Assembly (NCBI RefSeq): GCF_019511445.1
Contig: NZ_JAEUAN010000004.1
Coordinates: 295,165-359,164 of the forward strand
Direction of reading: 5' to 3'
DNA length: 64,000 nucleotides
Origin: Aliirhizobium wenxiniae
Lineage (GTDB): Bacteria > Pseudomonadota > Alphaproteobacteria > Rhizobiales > Rhizobiaceae
Part shown: positions 32,428-41,645 of the stretch, one piece after another
Layout of the letters: each line of letters opens with the position of its first letter
How positions within the stretch are numbered: the stretch's first letter is position 1
Position numbers and translations under genes: made by a program
The notes under the pieces: model-generated
What the model saw: only the letters and a program-made list of their open reading frames with translations
The model's database searches: none
Told to the model about the DNA's origin: nothing

Positions 32428-33453
32428 TCAGCCCCCCATGGTCGCAAGGCTGGCCAGATCGGGCAGCGAGAAAATAGACAGATCATCGGCGCCGGGTTTC
32501 GCTTCAGTCCGAACCCCCATACGCAGCTTGGCAGACCTGGCGCGCGGATTGATCTCGGTTTCAGCTTCACTGGCCGCGATCATCTGCTTGCCCGGAAACT
32601 CGAAGACTGCGGAGCGAACTTCGACCGCCGGCATATGCCGCGATCCGGAAGCCTTGCCGGAACGATCGGAGAAGAACTGCTTGACGATGCGATCCTCAAG
32701 AGAATGGAAGGTCACCACGACAAGACGTCCACCAGGCTTGAGCGACCGCTCGGCAGCAAAGAGCGCGCGAGCCAATTCACCCAACTCATCATTGACGAAG
32801 ATGCGAAGCGCCTGGAATACGCGGGTCGCCGGATGGATCTTGTCCTTGGCTTTGCGCGGATTGACGCTCTCGATCAGATTGGCGAGGTCGCGCGTCGTCT
32901 CGAAAGGCTGCGTAGCGCGGCGCTTCTCGATGGCACGCGCGATACGCCCCGGCTGATTTTCCTCTCCAAGAAATCCGAAAATACGGATCAGGTCACCGAC
33001 CTTCGCCCGATTGACGACATCCGCCGCCGAAACGCCCGAAGACGACATACGCATATCGAGCGGCCCATTGCGCTGGAACGAAAAACCACGCTCGGCCTCG
33101 TCGATCTGCATGGAAGACACGCCGATATCGAGAACAACGCCGTCGAGGCCTTCGTCCGGAGCAAAATCGGCCAACCGGGAAAACGGAGTGTGAATGAGCG
33201 ACAACCGCCCCTGCTGCGCTTCGACCAGCGCCTGCCCCGCAGTGATTGCAGTCGGATCGCGATCAAGGGCGATTACCGAAGCGCCGGCAGAAAGGAGCGC
33301 AGACGTATAGCCACCCGCACCGAATGTGCCATCAAGAATGATCTTGCCCGCCTCAGGCTGAAGCGCACGAACCACTTCCTCGAGCATAACCGGAACATGG
33401 CGAGCCGGCCCACCTTCGGCCTCAACCTCAGCACCACCCGATCTATTCACCAT
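32428..33453 (-). CDS. rsmH: 16S rRNA (cytosine-1402-N4) methyltransferase RsmH (MraW)
   Basis: A 341-residue SAM methyltransferase. [26 protein letters not shown] (SAM site), [25 protein letters not shown] and [16 protein letters not shown] are all standard. ATG 33453 is preceded by GAGAG at 7 bases; a TTG at 33471 would add six residues. It is the first gene of the leftward dcw unit: no mraZ lies before it. Confidence 0.95.
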   Translation of the reverse strand: MVNRSGGAEVEAEGGPARHVPVMLEEVVRALQPEAGKIILDGTFGAGGYTSALLSAGASVIALDRDPTAITAGQALVEAQQGRLSLIHTPFSRLADFAPDEGLDGVVLDIGVSSMQIDEAERGFSFQRNGPLDMRMSSSGVSAADVVNRAKVGDLIRIFGFLGEENQPGRIARAIEKRRATQPFETTRDLANLIESVNPRKAKDKIHPATRVFQALRIFVNDELGELARALFAAERSLKPGGRLVVVTFHSLEDRIVKQFFSDRSGKASGSRHMPAVEVRSAVFEFPGKQMIAASEAETEINPRARSAKLRMGVRTEAKPGADDLSIFSLPDLASLATMGG

Positions 33454-33852
33454 ACCGCACTCTCGCTGCAATTAGAGCAGAAAACAGAAACTTCTCCGCC
33501 GGCACGCACCCGCAATTCCGATCATCCGCAAGGGACTGAAGCGCCCAGTTGCGAGGCAGAGCATCGCCTCCATAGCAGCATGAAAAATGAACTGACGCTC
33601 GACCAGACAGACGCCCGCGGAACAGACCTCGAAAGCCGTTCCCGACAAGCATTTATTTATGACCCGTTAAGTTTAACAAAACATTACCGCGCCCGATCTA
33701 ACGGCAGGAGATCGCGGCCTGACAACGTCATAGAAATATCAGTCAAGCCATTGAAATAAAAAACATATCATATCATCAAAAAGGAAAACAGGAGCAGGGA
33801 TGCCCCTCAGTGATTTCAGGGACTTCCCCTTCCCTCCGCAGCAAAGTCAGAA
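33454..33852. promoter_or_regulatory. Leader of the dcw cluster, no mraZ
   Basis: About 400 bases between rnpB and rsmH. The upstream half is AT-rich (33640-33790) and probably holds the dcw promoter. I found no MraZ-like reading frame and no spaced TGGGN repeats of the MraZ-binding type. A 69-codon minus-strand frame (33443-33652) does not resemble MraZ and is probably chance. Confidence 0.55.
33673..33687. promoter_or_regulatory. Candidate CtrA box upstream of rsmH
   Basis: TTAA-N7-TTAC, one mismatch from TTAA-N7-TTAA, in the AT-rich dcw leader about 220 bases before rsmH. A further TTAA lies 3 bases upstream at 33667-33670. Weak evidence alone; noted because the ddl unit carries a similar box. 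Confidence 0.3.
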
Positions 33853-34258
33853 TCGCCAGTTGGCCTGTAAGCCGGGTTCTGTATGGCTCCGATGCATGCA
33901 CCGGAACGTGGCAGCCATTCATCTGGGACGATGCTTGCACATCGCCTCATGCAACCCACCCGGATGACTGGCCCAGAAACAGGCTGTAAGCGCTTGTGGC
34001 GCTCCGCATCATCCCTATTCGGTCTTGCTCCCGGTGGGGTTTACCTTGCCGCCGCTGTCACCAGAGGCGCGGTGGGCTCTTACCCCACCCTTTCACCCTT
34101 ACCCCGCATATAGCGAGGCGGTTTGCTTTCTGTGGCACTTTCCCTGGGGTCGCCCCCGCCGGACGTTATCCGGCACCGTGTTTCCGTGGAGCCCGGACTT
34201 TCCTCACCCTACCGCCTTTCGGCATTGGTAAAGCGCGGCTGCCCGGCCAACTGGCACC
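33853..34258 (-). ncRNA. rnpB: RNase P RNA, class A
   Basis: The catalytic RNA of RNase P, about 405 bases. The two ends pair as in class A (GCCAGTTGGCC at the 5' side with GGCCAACTGGC at the 3' side, helix P1). Core blocks are present on the minus strand: GAGGAAAGTCCGGGCTCC near the 5' end, CAGGGAAAGTGCCACAGAAA, GGTAAACCCCACCGGGAGCAA and ACAGAACCCGGCTTACAG near the 3' end. The exact ends are estimated from the P1 helix. It lies between the SLT gene and rsmH. Confidence 0.95.
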
Positions 34259-34355
34259 GGCTCCATAAACGGTTTGATCCGCAAAGACCACAGCACAAGG
34301 CAAAGAATTCATCCAAATGACAAGCAATGCAAAGCGCTTCGGTCGATTTCCGGAA

Positions 34356-34991
34356 TCAGAACATCAACGGAAAGGTCCGCCCGTAGTCCAGAGCCACCGT
34401 AGCATAGGAGGCAGCCTCTGCCGGCTTTGCAATATCCATGGAGGCAATCACCACCTCGACCTTGTTACAGTAGCGCTGCGACACCGGGTTCATGCGCTTC
34501 GCACCATGACCGGCATTGTACTTCAGGATGGTACGGCAGAGCTTGCCATCACCGAGCTCATGCGCTCCGGCAAGATATTTCATTCCGAAGCGGATATTCG
34601 TCTCCGGATCGTAGAGACCGGACGCACGCCCCTTGTATCCCATCAACTTGGCCGTTGCAGGCTTGATCTGCATGAGACCGATTTCCCCGGCACTCCCTTT
34701 CGCTGTCGGACGAAAATTGCTTTCGATCCGCACAACCGCCATCGCAAGCTCGACCGGAACATCGTATTGATCGGCATACTGACGGATCAATCCTTCGTAA
34801 TGCGCCTGGCGAATGGCAAGCTGATCCTGAGGCGTGTTGGCCTGCGTATCGGTTTCGCGCGTTTCCCAGGGCTTGATGACCCGTTTTTCGATAGAGTTCG
34901 TCGTCTCCCCACCATCTTCGGCGCGCACGAAATCTGTACCCGCAGCAAGCACGACCATGCCCGCTGCGGCTGCAATAGCCAGCATTCTCAT
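34356..34991 (-). CDS. SLT-domain lytic transglycosylase
   Basis: A 211-residue exported enzyme that cleaves the glycan backbone of murein. Signal peptide to about residue 24 (VRA-ED). The SLT fold contains the catalytic glutamate E90 (VVRIESNFRP), GEIGLMQIKPATAKLMGY and NAGHGAKRMNPVSQRYCNKVE. ATG 34991 gives a normal signal peptide, though the ribosome binding site is distant. The open frame continues to 35057. Located between ampD and rnpB, it adds to the wall-processing character of the region. Confidence 0.88.
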   Translation of the reverse strand: MRMLAIAAAAGMVVLAAGTDFVRAEDGGETTNSIEKRVIKPWETRETDTQANTPQDQLAIRQAHYEGLIRQYADQYDVPVELAMAVVRIESNFRPTAKGSAGEIGLMQIKPATAKLMGYKGRASGLYDPETNIRFGMKYLAGAHELGDGKLCRTILKYNAGHGAKRMNPVSQRYCNKVEVVIASMDIAKPAEAASYATVALDYGRTFPLMF

Positions 34992-35238
34992 GAAGTAAGT
35001 CAGTCTCCGGGTAAGGTCCTTCAACTCTTGGACCTGAAAGGTTCGCGGGCGGCACATACCGATCCTTCAGAAGTACCGCCGGAAAGACGATGCAACTGTT
35101 GACGAAACCTGTTCGTTTTTCTTTGCAATCCCCGCCTACAAGGCGATTGCGCGAGCCACTGCTTAAACCCGGTTATTAAGGAAAGTCTGTGGCGGCGCAG
35201 CAAAACGTCGTTTTTTCTACCTTACAACGCGCAAGGCT

Positions 35239-36012
35239 TCAGCTTTCAGGCTGCCTATATTTCGGCAGCGAAGTCAGCAATCTGTGCAGAGTGTCTATCG
35301 TCGAAAAATCGGCGATTCCATCCACCAGCGCCGAGCGAAAATGCCGCTGGAACGCTTCCACCACACCCTTCGTCCGCTCGCAGAAATTACCTGTTATCTC
35401 AAGATCGTAGCCATAGAGCGACAGCATCGATTGCAACGCCTCGATCGGCTGCCCCGCCTCTCCCAATTGGAAAAACCGACCACCGGCTATCGGGCTGGCG
35501 TCAAGCCAATGCCCGACGCCCGCATCATGCAGGGTCTTCCATGGAAAATTTTCGCCCGGATCAACCTTGCGGATCGGTGCCACATCGGAGTGCCCGAGCA
35601 CACGTTCCGGTCGGATCGACCACCGATTGCCGCAATCCAGACACAATTGGATAACCGCATCGATCTGAACCGACGGAAACATGGGAAGTCCGCCCGGATG
35701 ACCGGGATTGGCAATTTCGACACCGATGGAACAGGAATTGATGTCGACCTCTCCGGCCCAGGCGCTCTTGCCCGCATGCCAGGCACGCCGCCCCTCCGGC
35801 ACGAGTTGTACGACCCGCCCATCCTCATGGACGAAATAATGGCTCGAAACCTGGCTCTCCTCGTTACAGAGCCAATTCAGCGCCTGATCCGCATCCGGCA
35901 TGCCGGTATAGTGGAGGATGATCGCATCGGGATTGCGGCCGGAAACACGCTCCCCATGATTGGGAGAGGGACGGACGGATGCCCCCGCATAGTCCGCAAC
36001 AAAATCGCTCAT
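35239..36012 (-). CDS. ampD: N-acetylmuramoyl-L-alanine amidase, AmpD type
   Basis: A 257-residue zinc amidase with an Amidase_2 domain followed by a C-terminal peptidoglycan-binding domain (about 186-235). The zinc ligands fit H34 (LHYTG), H141 (LGHSD) and D151 (DPGENFPW); E99 lies in the IGVEI strand. There is no signal peptide, so it probably acts in cytoplasmic recycling of anhydro-muropeptides. The extra PG-binding domain makes it resemble AmiD more than E. coli AmpD. Its start overlaps the stop of the J-protein gene (ATGA). Confidence 0.9.
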   Translation of the reverse strand: MSDFVADYAGASVRPSPNHGERVSGRNPDAIILHYTGMPDADQALNWLCNEESQVSSHYFVHEDGRVVQLVPEGRRAWHAGKSAWAGEVDINSCSIGVEIANPGHPGGLPMFPSVQIDAVIQLCLDCGNRWSIRPERVLGHSDVAPIRKVDPGENFPWKTLHDAGVGHWLDASPIAGGRFFQLGEAGQPIEALQSMLSLYGYDLEITGNFCERTKGVVEAFQRHFRSALVDGIADFSTIDTLHRLLTSLPKYRQPES

Positions 36013-36752
36013 GCTGCGCGGCGCTCTCTTTCGATCGCTTTATAAGCCGCGTTCAGCGCAGCCATCCGCTCGTTGGCGGCGGCATGCAGCGTGGCGGGCA
36101 CTCCACGGGCGATCAGACGATCGGGATGATGTTCCGAGACCAGCAGACGGTATTGCTTGCGGATCGCAGCGAAATCATCCTCCGGCGAAACGCCAAGCAC
36201 GAGATACGGGTCCTGACCATCGAGATGCACATGCCGCGCCATGATTCGGCGAAAATGCTCGTCATTTATCCTGAAAATGTCGGCAATGCGGCCAAGGAAC
36301 AGCAATTCCTTCTCATGCACAAGGCCATCCGCCTTTGCGATATGGAACAGCCCGTCCACGACGCTCTCGAGCATCGGGCAGTTCTCGGACGCTCCTGAAC
36401 TGCAAAGACCGGAGAGCTTCGTCGCATAGGCCTCGTAACCTGCAACGTCCTGACGCGCGAGATTGTAAAGGCGCGCGACGTTACGGGCTTCCTCATCTGG
36501 AAAGTCGAAAATCTGCTGGAAAGCCTTCACTTCCGCTTCCGTGACGATGCCATCGGCCTTCGCCATCTTCGCGGATAGCGCAATGATGGCGACTGAGAAG
36601 GACACCTGTCTACGGGTCTCCGGATCACCTTCGAACAGAGTACGGATGGCCTCGACGACACGGCCCAGCGCATTACCGGCAGCGTCGCCTATTGCGCTGA
36701 CGAGTCGCTCCCATAGCGAAGAAATCTGCAGACAGGAAAAATCGAATATCAT
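36009..36752 (-). CDS. DjlA-like TerB/J-domain co-chaperone
   Basis: A 247-residue protein with a TerB-type helical domain (about 50-160, two ADG-containing EF-like turns: KADGIVTEAEV and KADGLVHEKEL) and a C-terminal J domain (about 181-247) with HPD at 209-211 for DnaK stimulation. Unlike E. coli DjlA, I see no N-terminal membrane helix. It is coupled to ampD by a four-base overlap. The start at 36752 is uncertain because AAGGGG lies too close to the ATG. Confidence 0.85.
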   Translation of the reverse strand: MIFDFSCLQISSLWERLVSAIGDAAGNALGRVVEAIRTLFEGDPETRRQVSFSVAIIALSAKMAKADGIVTEAEVKAFQQIFDFPDEEARNVARLYNLARQDVAGYEAYATKLSGLCSSGASENCPMLESVVDGLFHIAKADGLVHEKELLFLGRIADIFRINDEHFRRIMARHVHLDGQDPYLVLGVSPEDDFAAIRKQYRLLVSEHHPDRLIARGVPATLHAAANERMAALNAAYKAIERERRAA

Positions 36753-37109
36753 CCCCTTAAATGACCAGATTACAGCAAAAAATGCAACGCATCGGGTGGT
36801 CAGCCGTGGATTAAACTATGTTCATGTTATTCGAACAATCGGCTCGATTAACACTCCTGAAGGCAAGGCTTGAGCTAGACAGAGCTCGCACATAATAAGC
36901 CACCGCCCCCACAGCAGGCACGCGTTTCCTTCATATGTGATCTCGCCAATTGCGCCGAAGCATCCACTTGAAAACGTGGCGTTATTCCCGCTGAGATAGC
37001 AATACATACGGCGAAATGGGCAAAGATATGCCCTTTACACGGCTTACTGTCTATCGCATCCATATCCCCTAAAACTGCAGGGAAGGCGCTTGCGCGCAAC
37101 GGAGGAACC
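36753..37109. other. Divergent region between the J-protein gene and pfp
   Basis: 357 bases without a supported gene. Short frames present have no ribosome binding site or family likeness. It should carry the divergent promoters of pfp and the djlA-like/ampD pair. Confidence 0.5.
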
Positions 37110-38321
37110 ATGGCCCAACAGAAAGTCGCAATGCTGACCGCAGGCGGCCTTGCCCCCTGTCTCTCGTCGGCCGTGGGAGGTCTTATCCAGCGCTATAACG
37201 ACGTGGCTCCGGATGCGGAACTGATCGCCTATCGCTCCGGATATCAGGGCGTCCTTCTGTCGGATAAAATCGGCATCACGCCCGAAATGCGGGAACAGGC
37301 CAACCTCCTTCATCGTTACGGCGGCTCGCCGATCGGCAACAGCCGCGTCAAGCTGACCAATGCCGCCGATTGCGTGAAGCGCGGACTGATCAAGCAGGGG
37401 CAGGATCCGTTGGCAGTCGCAGCCGAACAATTGGCAGAAGACGGCGTCACCATCCTTCACACGATCGGCGGCGACGACACCAATACCGTGGCAGCCGATC
37501 TCGCAGCCTATCTTGCCGCCAATGGCTACGACCTGACGGTGGTCGGCCTGCCGAAAACGGTCGATAACGATATCGTGCCCATCCGCCAGTCGCTCGGCGC
37601 CTGGACTGCGGCGGAAGTCGGCGCAGCATTCTTCGACAACGTTTCCAACGAACAGACGGCCGCACCGCGCACCCTCATCATCCATGAAGTCATGGGCCGC
37701 CATTGCGGCTGGCTTACTGCCGCAACCGCACGCGCCTACATTCAGAAAAGCCGATCGAACGACTATATCGAAGGCTTTCTGATGAACGAGGAAATGAAGG
37801 GCATCGACGGCCTCTATCTTCCCGAAATGGCCTTTGATGCGGAAAAGGAAGCGGCACGCTTGAGGGAAGTCATGGACAAGCGCGGCTTTGCAACGATCTT
37901 TGTGTCGGAAGGAGCTTGCCTGGATGCGATCGTCGCCGAACGGGAAGCTGCGGGCGAAAACATTGCCCGCGACGCCTTCGGCCACGTCAAGCTCGACACG
38001 ATCAACGTCGGAGGCTGGTTTCAGAAGCAATTTGCGGCAAGGATCGACGCAGAACGATCGCTGGTACAGAAGTCCGGTTATTTCGCCAGATCCGCACCGG
38101 CAAACGGCGACGACCTCAGATTGATCCAGGGCATGGTCGATCTTGCCGTCGAAAGTGCGCTGAACAAGATCTCCGGCGTAACCGGGCATGACGAAGAACA
38201 GAATGGGAAGCTTAGAACAATCGAATTTCCGCGCATCAAGGGTGGTAAACCGTTCGATATGACGGCAAGATGGTTCGGCGATGTAATGGAGTCCATCGGA
38301 CAGTCTTTCAAGCCTGCCTGA
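37110..38321 (+). CDS. pfp: Pyrophosphate--fructose 6-phosphate 1-phosphotransferase
   Basis: A 403-residue phosphofructokinase. The active site reads GGDDT (120-124); an aspartate as the second D, where ATP-dependent enzymes have glycine, is the mark of PPi-dependent PFK. PKTVDNDI (148-155) and HEVMGRHCGWLT are also as expected. It catalyses a reversible step of glycolysis/gluconeogenesis. Many rhizobia lack an ATP-PFK, so this enzyme may matter for EMP flux or gluconeogenesis. GGAGG precedes the ATG. The next gene begins 40 bases downstream. Confidence 0.93.
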   Translation: MAQQKVAMLTAGGLAPCLSSAVGGLIQRYNDVAPDAELIAYRSGYQGVLLSDKIGITPEMREQANLLHRYGGSPIGNSRVKLTNAADCVKRGLIKQGQDPLAVAAEQLAEDGVTILHTIGGDDTNTVAADLAAYLAANGYDLTVVGLPKTVDNDIVPIRQSLGAWTAAEVGAAFFDNVSNEQTAAPRTLIIHEVMGRHCGWLTAATARAYIQKSRSNDYIEGFLMNEEMKGIDGLYLPEMAFDAEKEAARLREVMDKRGFATIFVSEGACLDAIVAEREAAGENIARDAFGHVKLDTINVGGWFQKQFAARIDAERSLVQKSGYFARSAPANGDDLRLIQGMVDLAVESALNKISGVTGHDEEQNGKLRTIEFPRIKGGKPFDMTARWFGDVMESIGQSFKPA

Positions 38322-38361
38322 TGGAGAAATGACGGGTGCCGTGGCGCCTGGGAGGGTGATG

Positions 38362-38997
38362 ATGACCGTAGAGACATGGCTCGCGTTGGCGGCAACGGCA
38401 ACTGCCGTGCTTCTCATGCCTCATCCTATTGCTTCGCTGACCGCAGCGTTCTCAGGATCCTGGGGACGCACAAGTGCGTTCGTCACCATCCCGGCTTTCG
38501 TTCTCGCCTTCCTTATGGGAGCCATTCTGGTCACGGCAGGCGTATTCCTGGTCGCATTCCTGTGGCCGGCAGCCGTCGGTGTCCTGTCGTGGATAGGACT
38601 TTCCTATTTGATGCTGCATGTCCTCTACGCCTATCAGGACCCGCAATTGCGTTACGGGCCGGCCGACAACGACAACCTTCCGGAAACGCGCCCGTTGCGC
38701 ATCTTCGGCTATTTCATCCTGAAGACATTCAGGAGTATTCGCTACTTCGCGCTCACGGCGGCAATTGCCATACAGTTTTTCAACTCGTCGCTCTCACCGC
38801 AGGAACAGTATTTGAATATGATTTCTGCCTTGGCCGCGTCGGCGATGTTGGCCACCCTCGCCCACGCTGTTCTCCCCAGCCTTTTTGCCCGTAAGCGCCG
38901 CCGTCCCAGCGCCCGAAGCAAGGCCCCTTATCGCCCAGGAACACGCTTTATTGCACGCCGCGCCGTCAGCGCAGGATATCGCCGCATAGCCGCCTGA
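38362..38997 (+). CDS. LysE-like membrane protein
   Basis: A 211-residue protein with about five membrane segments. TWLALAATATAVLLMPHPIAS at the start, the long second helix and GLSYLMLHVLYAYQDP resemble the LysE/RhtB exporter fold, but the match is loose and function cannot be assigned. The C-terminus is strongly basic (KRRRPSARSK...). ATG 38362 has GGAGG at 6 bases. It is probably co-transcribed with pfp. Confidence 0.7.
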   Translation: MTVETWLALAATATAVLLMPHPIASLTAAFSGSWGRTSAFVTIPAFVLAFLMGAILVTAGVFLVAFLWPAAVGVLSWIGLSYLMLHVLYAYQDPQLRYGPADNDNLPETRPLRIFGYFILKTFRSIRYFALTAAIAIQFFNSSLSPQEQYLNMISALAASAMLATLAHAVLPSLFARKRRRPSARSKAPYRPGTRFIARRAVSAGYRRIAA

Positions 38998-39109
38998 CGC
39001 GCTGCGACCTGTAGATGGCTTGTCGATCTCTTTCGAATGAGTTAATTGGGATGCAGTTTCACTGATCCTGTTAACGTTCTGGGCAACGATTTTTGATGAG
39101 AGCGACCCA

Positions 39110-40135
39110 ATGGCAATGATGCGATTTGTGGGCCGTAGGGCTGCCGTGGTTCTCGCCATGTCATCCGCATTGGCCGCTTGTTCCAGCGTTGACCACTCCA
39201 ACAACGTCGCTGCAACTGATGCGCAGGATGCAGCCGTCCAGCAGACCGCCGATATTGCTCAGACCGCGGAAAATGGTGTTGCAGTTGCTCAGCCAGGCTC
39301 GGAAAACACGGTAACGCTCGTCAAGACCAGCCGTCTGCCTGTTCCGGTCCCGACAGTTTCCGAAGCAACCAGCATTCAGACCGCAGCAATGGCTTCGCCT
39401 GCCATGGCGCCGTTCGTTGCGTTTCAGCCAGCCACCGCAGCCACACCGGCAGCGGCAGCACCGGTGATCGTCGCTTCCGCCTCGCCAGCCGTACACAGCA
39501 CAGCGAAAGGCAGCCGTCTCGTTTCGCCGCCGGTCGCTCCGGCCGTGCAGTCGGGACAGATCCAGCCGGCAGCGGCCCAGGCCATTGCTCTCGATGAGCC
39601 TGAACTGACACCGGACATGGTAGCGCTACAGTCGGTCATCCCGATCCCGCGCCCGCAAACGACGACAACCACTCTGGCCTACGCAGCCCAGCCAAAGGCT
39701 GTCGCCGCATTGTCGGCCATAGACAGCAAGCTGGAATTCCCGCCAGCACCCGGCGAGCCGATGCCGGAAACCGCATCCGGCGCGCCTTCCGATCTGAAAA
39801 AACTGATCCACCGCTACGCCGGCCTTTATGGCGTGCCGGAATCGCTGGTTCACCGCGTTGTGCACCGGGAAAGCAAGTACGACCCCAAGGCCTATCACAA
39901 GAACGGCTATTGGGGCCTCATGCAGATCAAGTATTCGACCGCAAAGTCCATGGGTTACGAAGGCCCACCGGAAGGTCTTCTCGATGCAGAGACCAACCTG
40001 AAATACGCGATCAAATACCTCCGCGGTGCCTGGCTTGTTGCGGACAATCAGAACGACAACGCCATCCGGCTTTATGCGCGCGGCTATTATTACGATGCCA
40101 AGCGCAAGGACATGCTCCACGTCCTGCAGAAATAA
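39110..40135 (+). CDS. SLT-domain lytic transglycosylase, lipoprotein
   Basis: A 341-residue protein with a lipoprotein signal (LAAC, lipidation at C24), a low-complexity region rich in A, P, V, T and Q (about 30-225), and a C-terminal SLT domain with catalytic E254 (VVHRESKYDP), YWGLMQIKYSTAKSMGY and a final RLYARGYYYDAKRKDML. It should be anchored in the outer membrane and reach the murein through the flexible region. It converges on the serine hydrolase with a 3-base gap. Confidence 0.87.
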   Translation: MAMMRFVGRRAAVVLAMSSALAACSSVDHSNNVAATDAQDAAVQQTADIAQTAENGVAVAQPGSENTVTLVKTSRLPVPVPTVSEATSIQTAAMASPAMAPFVAFQPATAATPAAAAPVIVASASPAVHSTAKGSRLVSPPVAPAVQSGQIQPAAAQAIALDEPELTPDMVALQSVIPIPRPQTTTTTLAYAAQPKAVAALSAIDSKLEFPPAPGEPMPETASGAPSDLKKLIHRYAGLYGVPESLVHRVVHRESKYDPKAYHKNGYWGLMQIKYSTAKSMGYEGPPEGLLDAETNLKYAIKYLRGAWLVADNQNDNAIRLYARGYYYDAKRKDMLHVLQK

Positions 40136-40138
40136 AGG

Positions 40139-41479
40139 TCACTCCGGCCCAAGCTGGCGAACCACCGCGGCAGCAAGATCGATCGCCTCATAGCCCATGG
40201 AGCGCGGCGTCAGCCCCAGTCGCACGATAACCAGATCGAGCGAAGGGATGACGAAAATATTCTGCCCGTCATGCCCGCTCAGAACGAATGCATCGGCAGG
40301 CAAGCCTGCATCGGGCCTCGGCAACCATGTCTGCATTTTCGAATAACGCCCGCTCGAACTCCTGTTCGCCTCGTGCATCTGCCTGACAAAACCTTCCGGC
40401 AGAAGACGCTGCCCATCCCACACGCCATCGCGAGCCAGAAACATCCCGAATTTCGCCCAGTCGCGGGCGGTGGCATACATGTAGGAACTGCCGACAAACG
40501 TGCCCGCCGCATCCGCCTCCAAGATTGCCGATCGCATGCCCAACGGCTCGAATATCGCCTTCCGGGGATAGGTCAGCGCTTCATCCTTGCTGCTTATCCG
40601 GTCCATCCAAATCCTTGAAAGCAGCACCGACGTCCCGGACGAATAGGTGAAACGCGAACCGATCTCTTCCTCAAGCGGCAGGCTTTCGACGAAACGTGCC
40701 ATGTCCGGTTCGAGAAACAGCATGCGCGTGACATCGGCCACCGTGCCGTAATTCTCGTTGAAGGCCAGTCCGCTCTCCATGCCCATGAGATCGGAAATAC
40801 GGATCAATGCACGCCGATCGTCCCTCCAGCCCCAAAACAGGCTCTTCTCGTCGAGCGATAGACGCCCCTCCAGAACGAGCCGTCCGATGATTGCAGCATT
40901 CACGGTCTTGGTCATCGACCAGCCGAGAAGCGGCGTGCCGCTGAAAAATCCGTCGCCATAGGCCTCGCCGATAATCCGTCCACCTTTCACGATAACGACA
41001 CCGCGCATACCCGGCCCGGTTAATCCGGCATCTGAGAGTAATGCCGCAAGCGATTCGTCCGACTCGATCTTCTCACCTTCAGGCCAAAGCCTGTCGTCGT
41101 TCTCGGGGACGGCTATCGGATGAATGTCGGAATGCGCGACGGTCACATCATCGCCAACCACCGCGCACCCGGTTCCCGGCTGATAGACCGCGCGGCTTGG
41201 CGCAATACGCCCGAACAATCCAGCATCGACACTCTGCGTCTCGCGGTCGACATTGACCCGCATAAGCCTGAGCAGTGGATTTCCGGGCGCCTGAACGTCG
41301 TTGAAAAATACGTCGTCAACATCACGATCCGCGATAAAAACGTTGGAGCAGACGATCTTGGCCGCATAACCGCTGCCGACGCGCAAAAGGTTGGGTGGAA
41401 TGAAATAGAGCCACAAACCGATCCCGATCGCCGTAATGAGCAGAAACACGGCCATACGGCGAAAAATTCGTTTCAGCAC
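40139..41479 (-). CDS. Serine beta-lactamase-like hydrolase (class C fold)
   Basis: A 446-residue protein with an N-terminal membrane helix (about 8-28) and a beta-lactamase/DD-peptidase domain. The motifs are S188-M-T-K191, Y279-S-S281 and the H403-D-G triad position. EstB- or 6-aminohexanoate hydrolase-like family members act on esters, amides or D-peptides; true beta-lactamase activity is not implied. GTG 41479 is preferred because GGGAGG lies 5 bases upstream. The open frame runs to 41695 and would overlap btaA. Confidence 0.85.
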   Translation of the reverse strand: MLKRIFRRMAVFLLITAIGIGLWLYFIPPNLLRVGSGYAAKIVCSNVFIADRDVDDVFFNDVQAPGNPLLRLMRVNVDRETQSVDAGLFGRIAPSRAVYQPGTGCAVVGDDVTVAHSDIHPIAVPENDDRLWPEGEKIESDESLAALLSDAGLTGPGMRGVVIVKGGRIIGEAYGDGFFSGTPLLGWSMTKTVNAAIIGRLVLEGRLSLDEKSLFWGWRDDRRALIRISDLMGMESGLAFNENYGTVADVTRMLFLEPDMARFVESLPLEEEIGSRFTYSSGTSVLLSRIWMDRISSKDEALTYPRKAIFEPLGMRSAILEADAAGTFVGSSYMYATARDWAKFGMFLARDGVWDGQRLLPEGFVRQMHEANRSSSGRYSKMQTWLPRPDAGLPADAFVLSGHDGQNIFVIPSLDLVIVRLGLTPRSMGYEAIDLAAAVVRQLGPE

Positions 41480-41645
41480 CAACGCCTCCCTTTTCTCCAC
41501 TTCATGCAAAGCAAAATCCGTGAGCAAGGGAAAGCCCCCTTGGCGATAGACGGGTTCACGATGAGGCAAGTCACAATCCGCGTCACGAAGCTGTAGCACG
41601 AAGCGGCTAAACGCCTCGAAACTCATGATGAGGCAGGATTTGGTC

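Noticed and set aside
33443..33652. 69-codon minus-strand frame in the dcw leader, considered as a degenerate mraZ
   Set aside because: It lacks the MraZ DxxGR motifs, overlaps the rsmH start and shows no similarity to the MraZ N-terminus.
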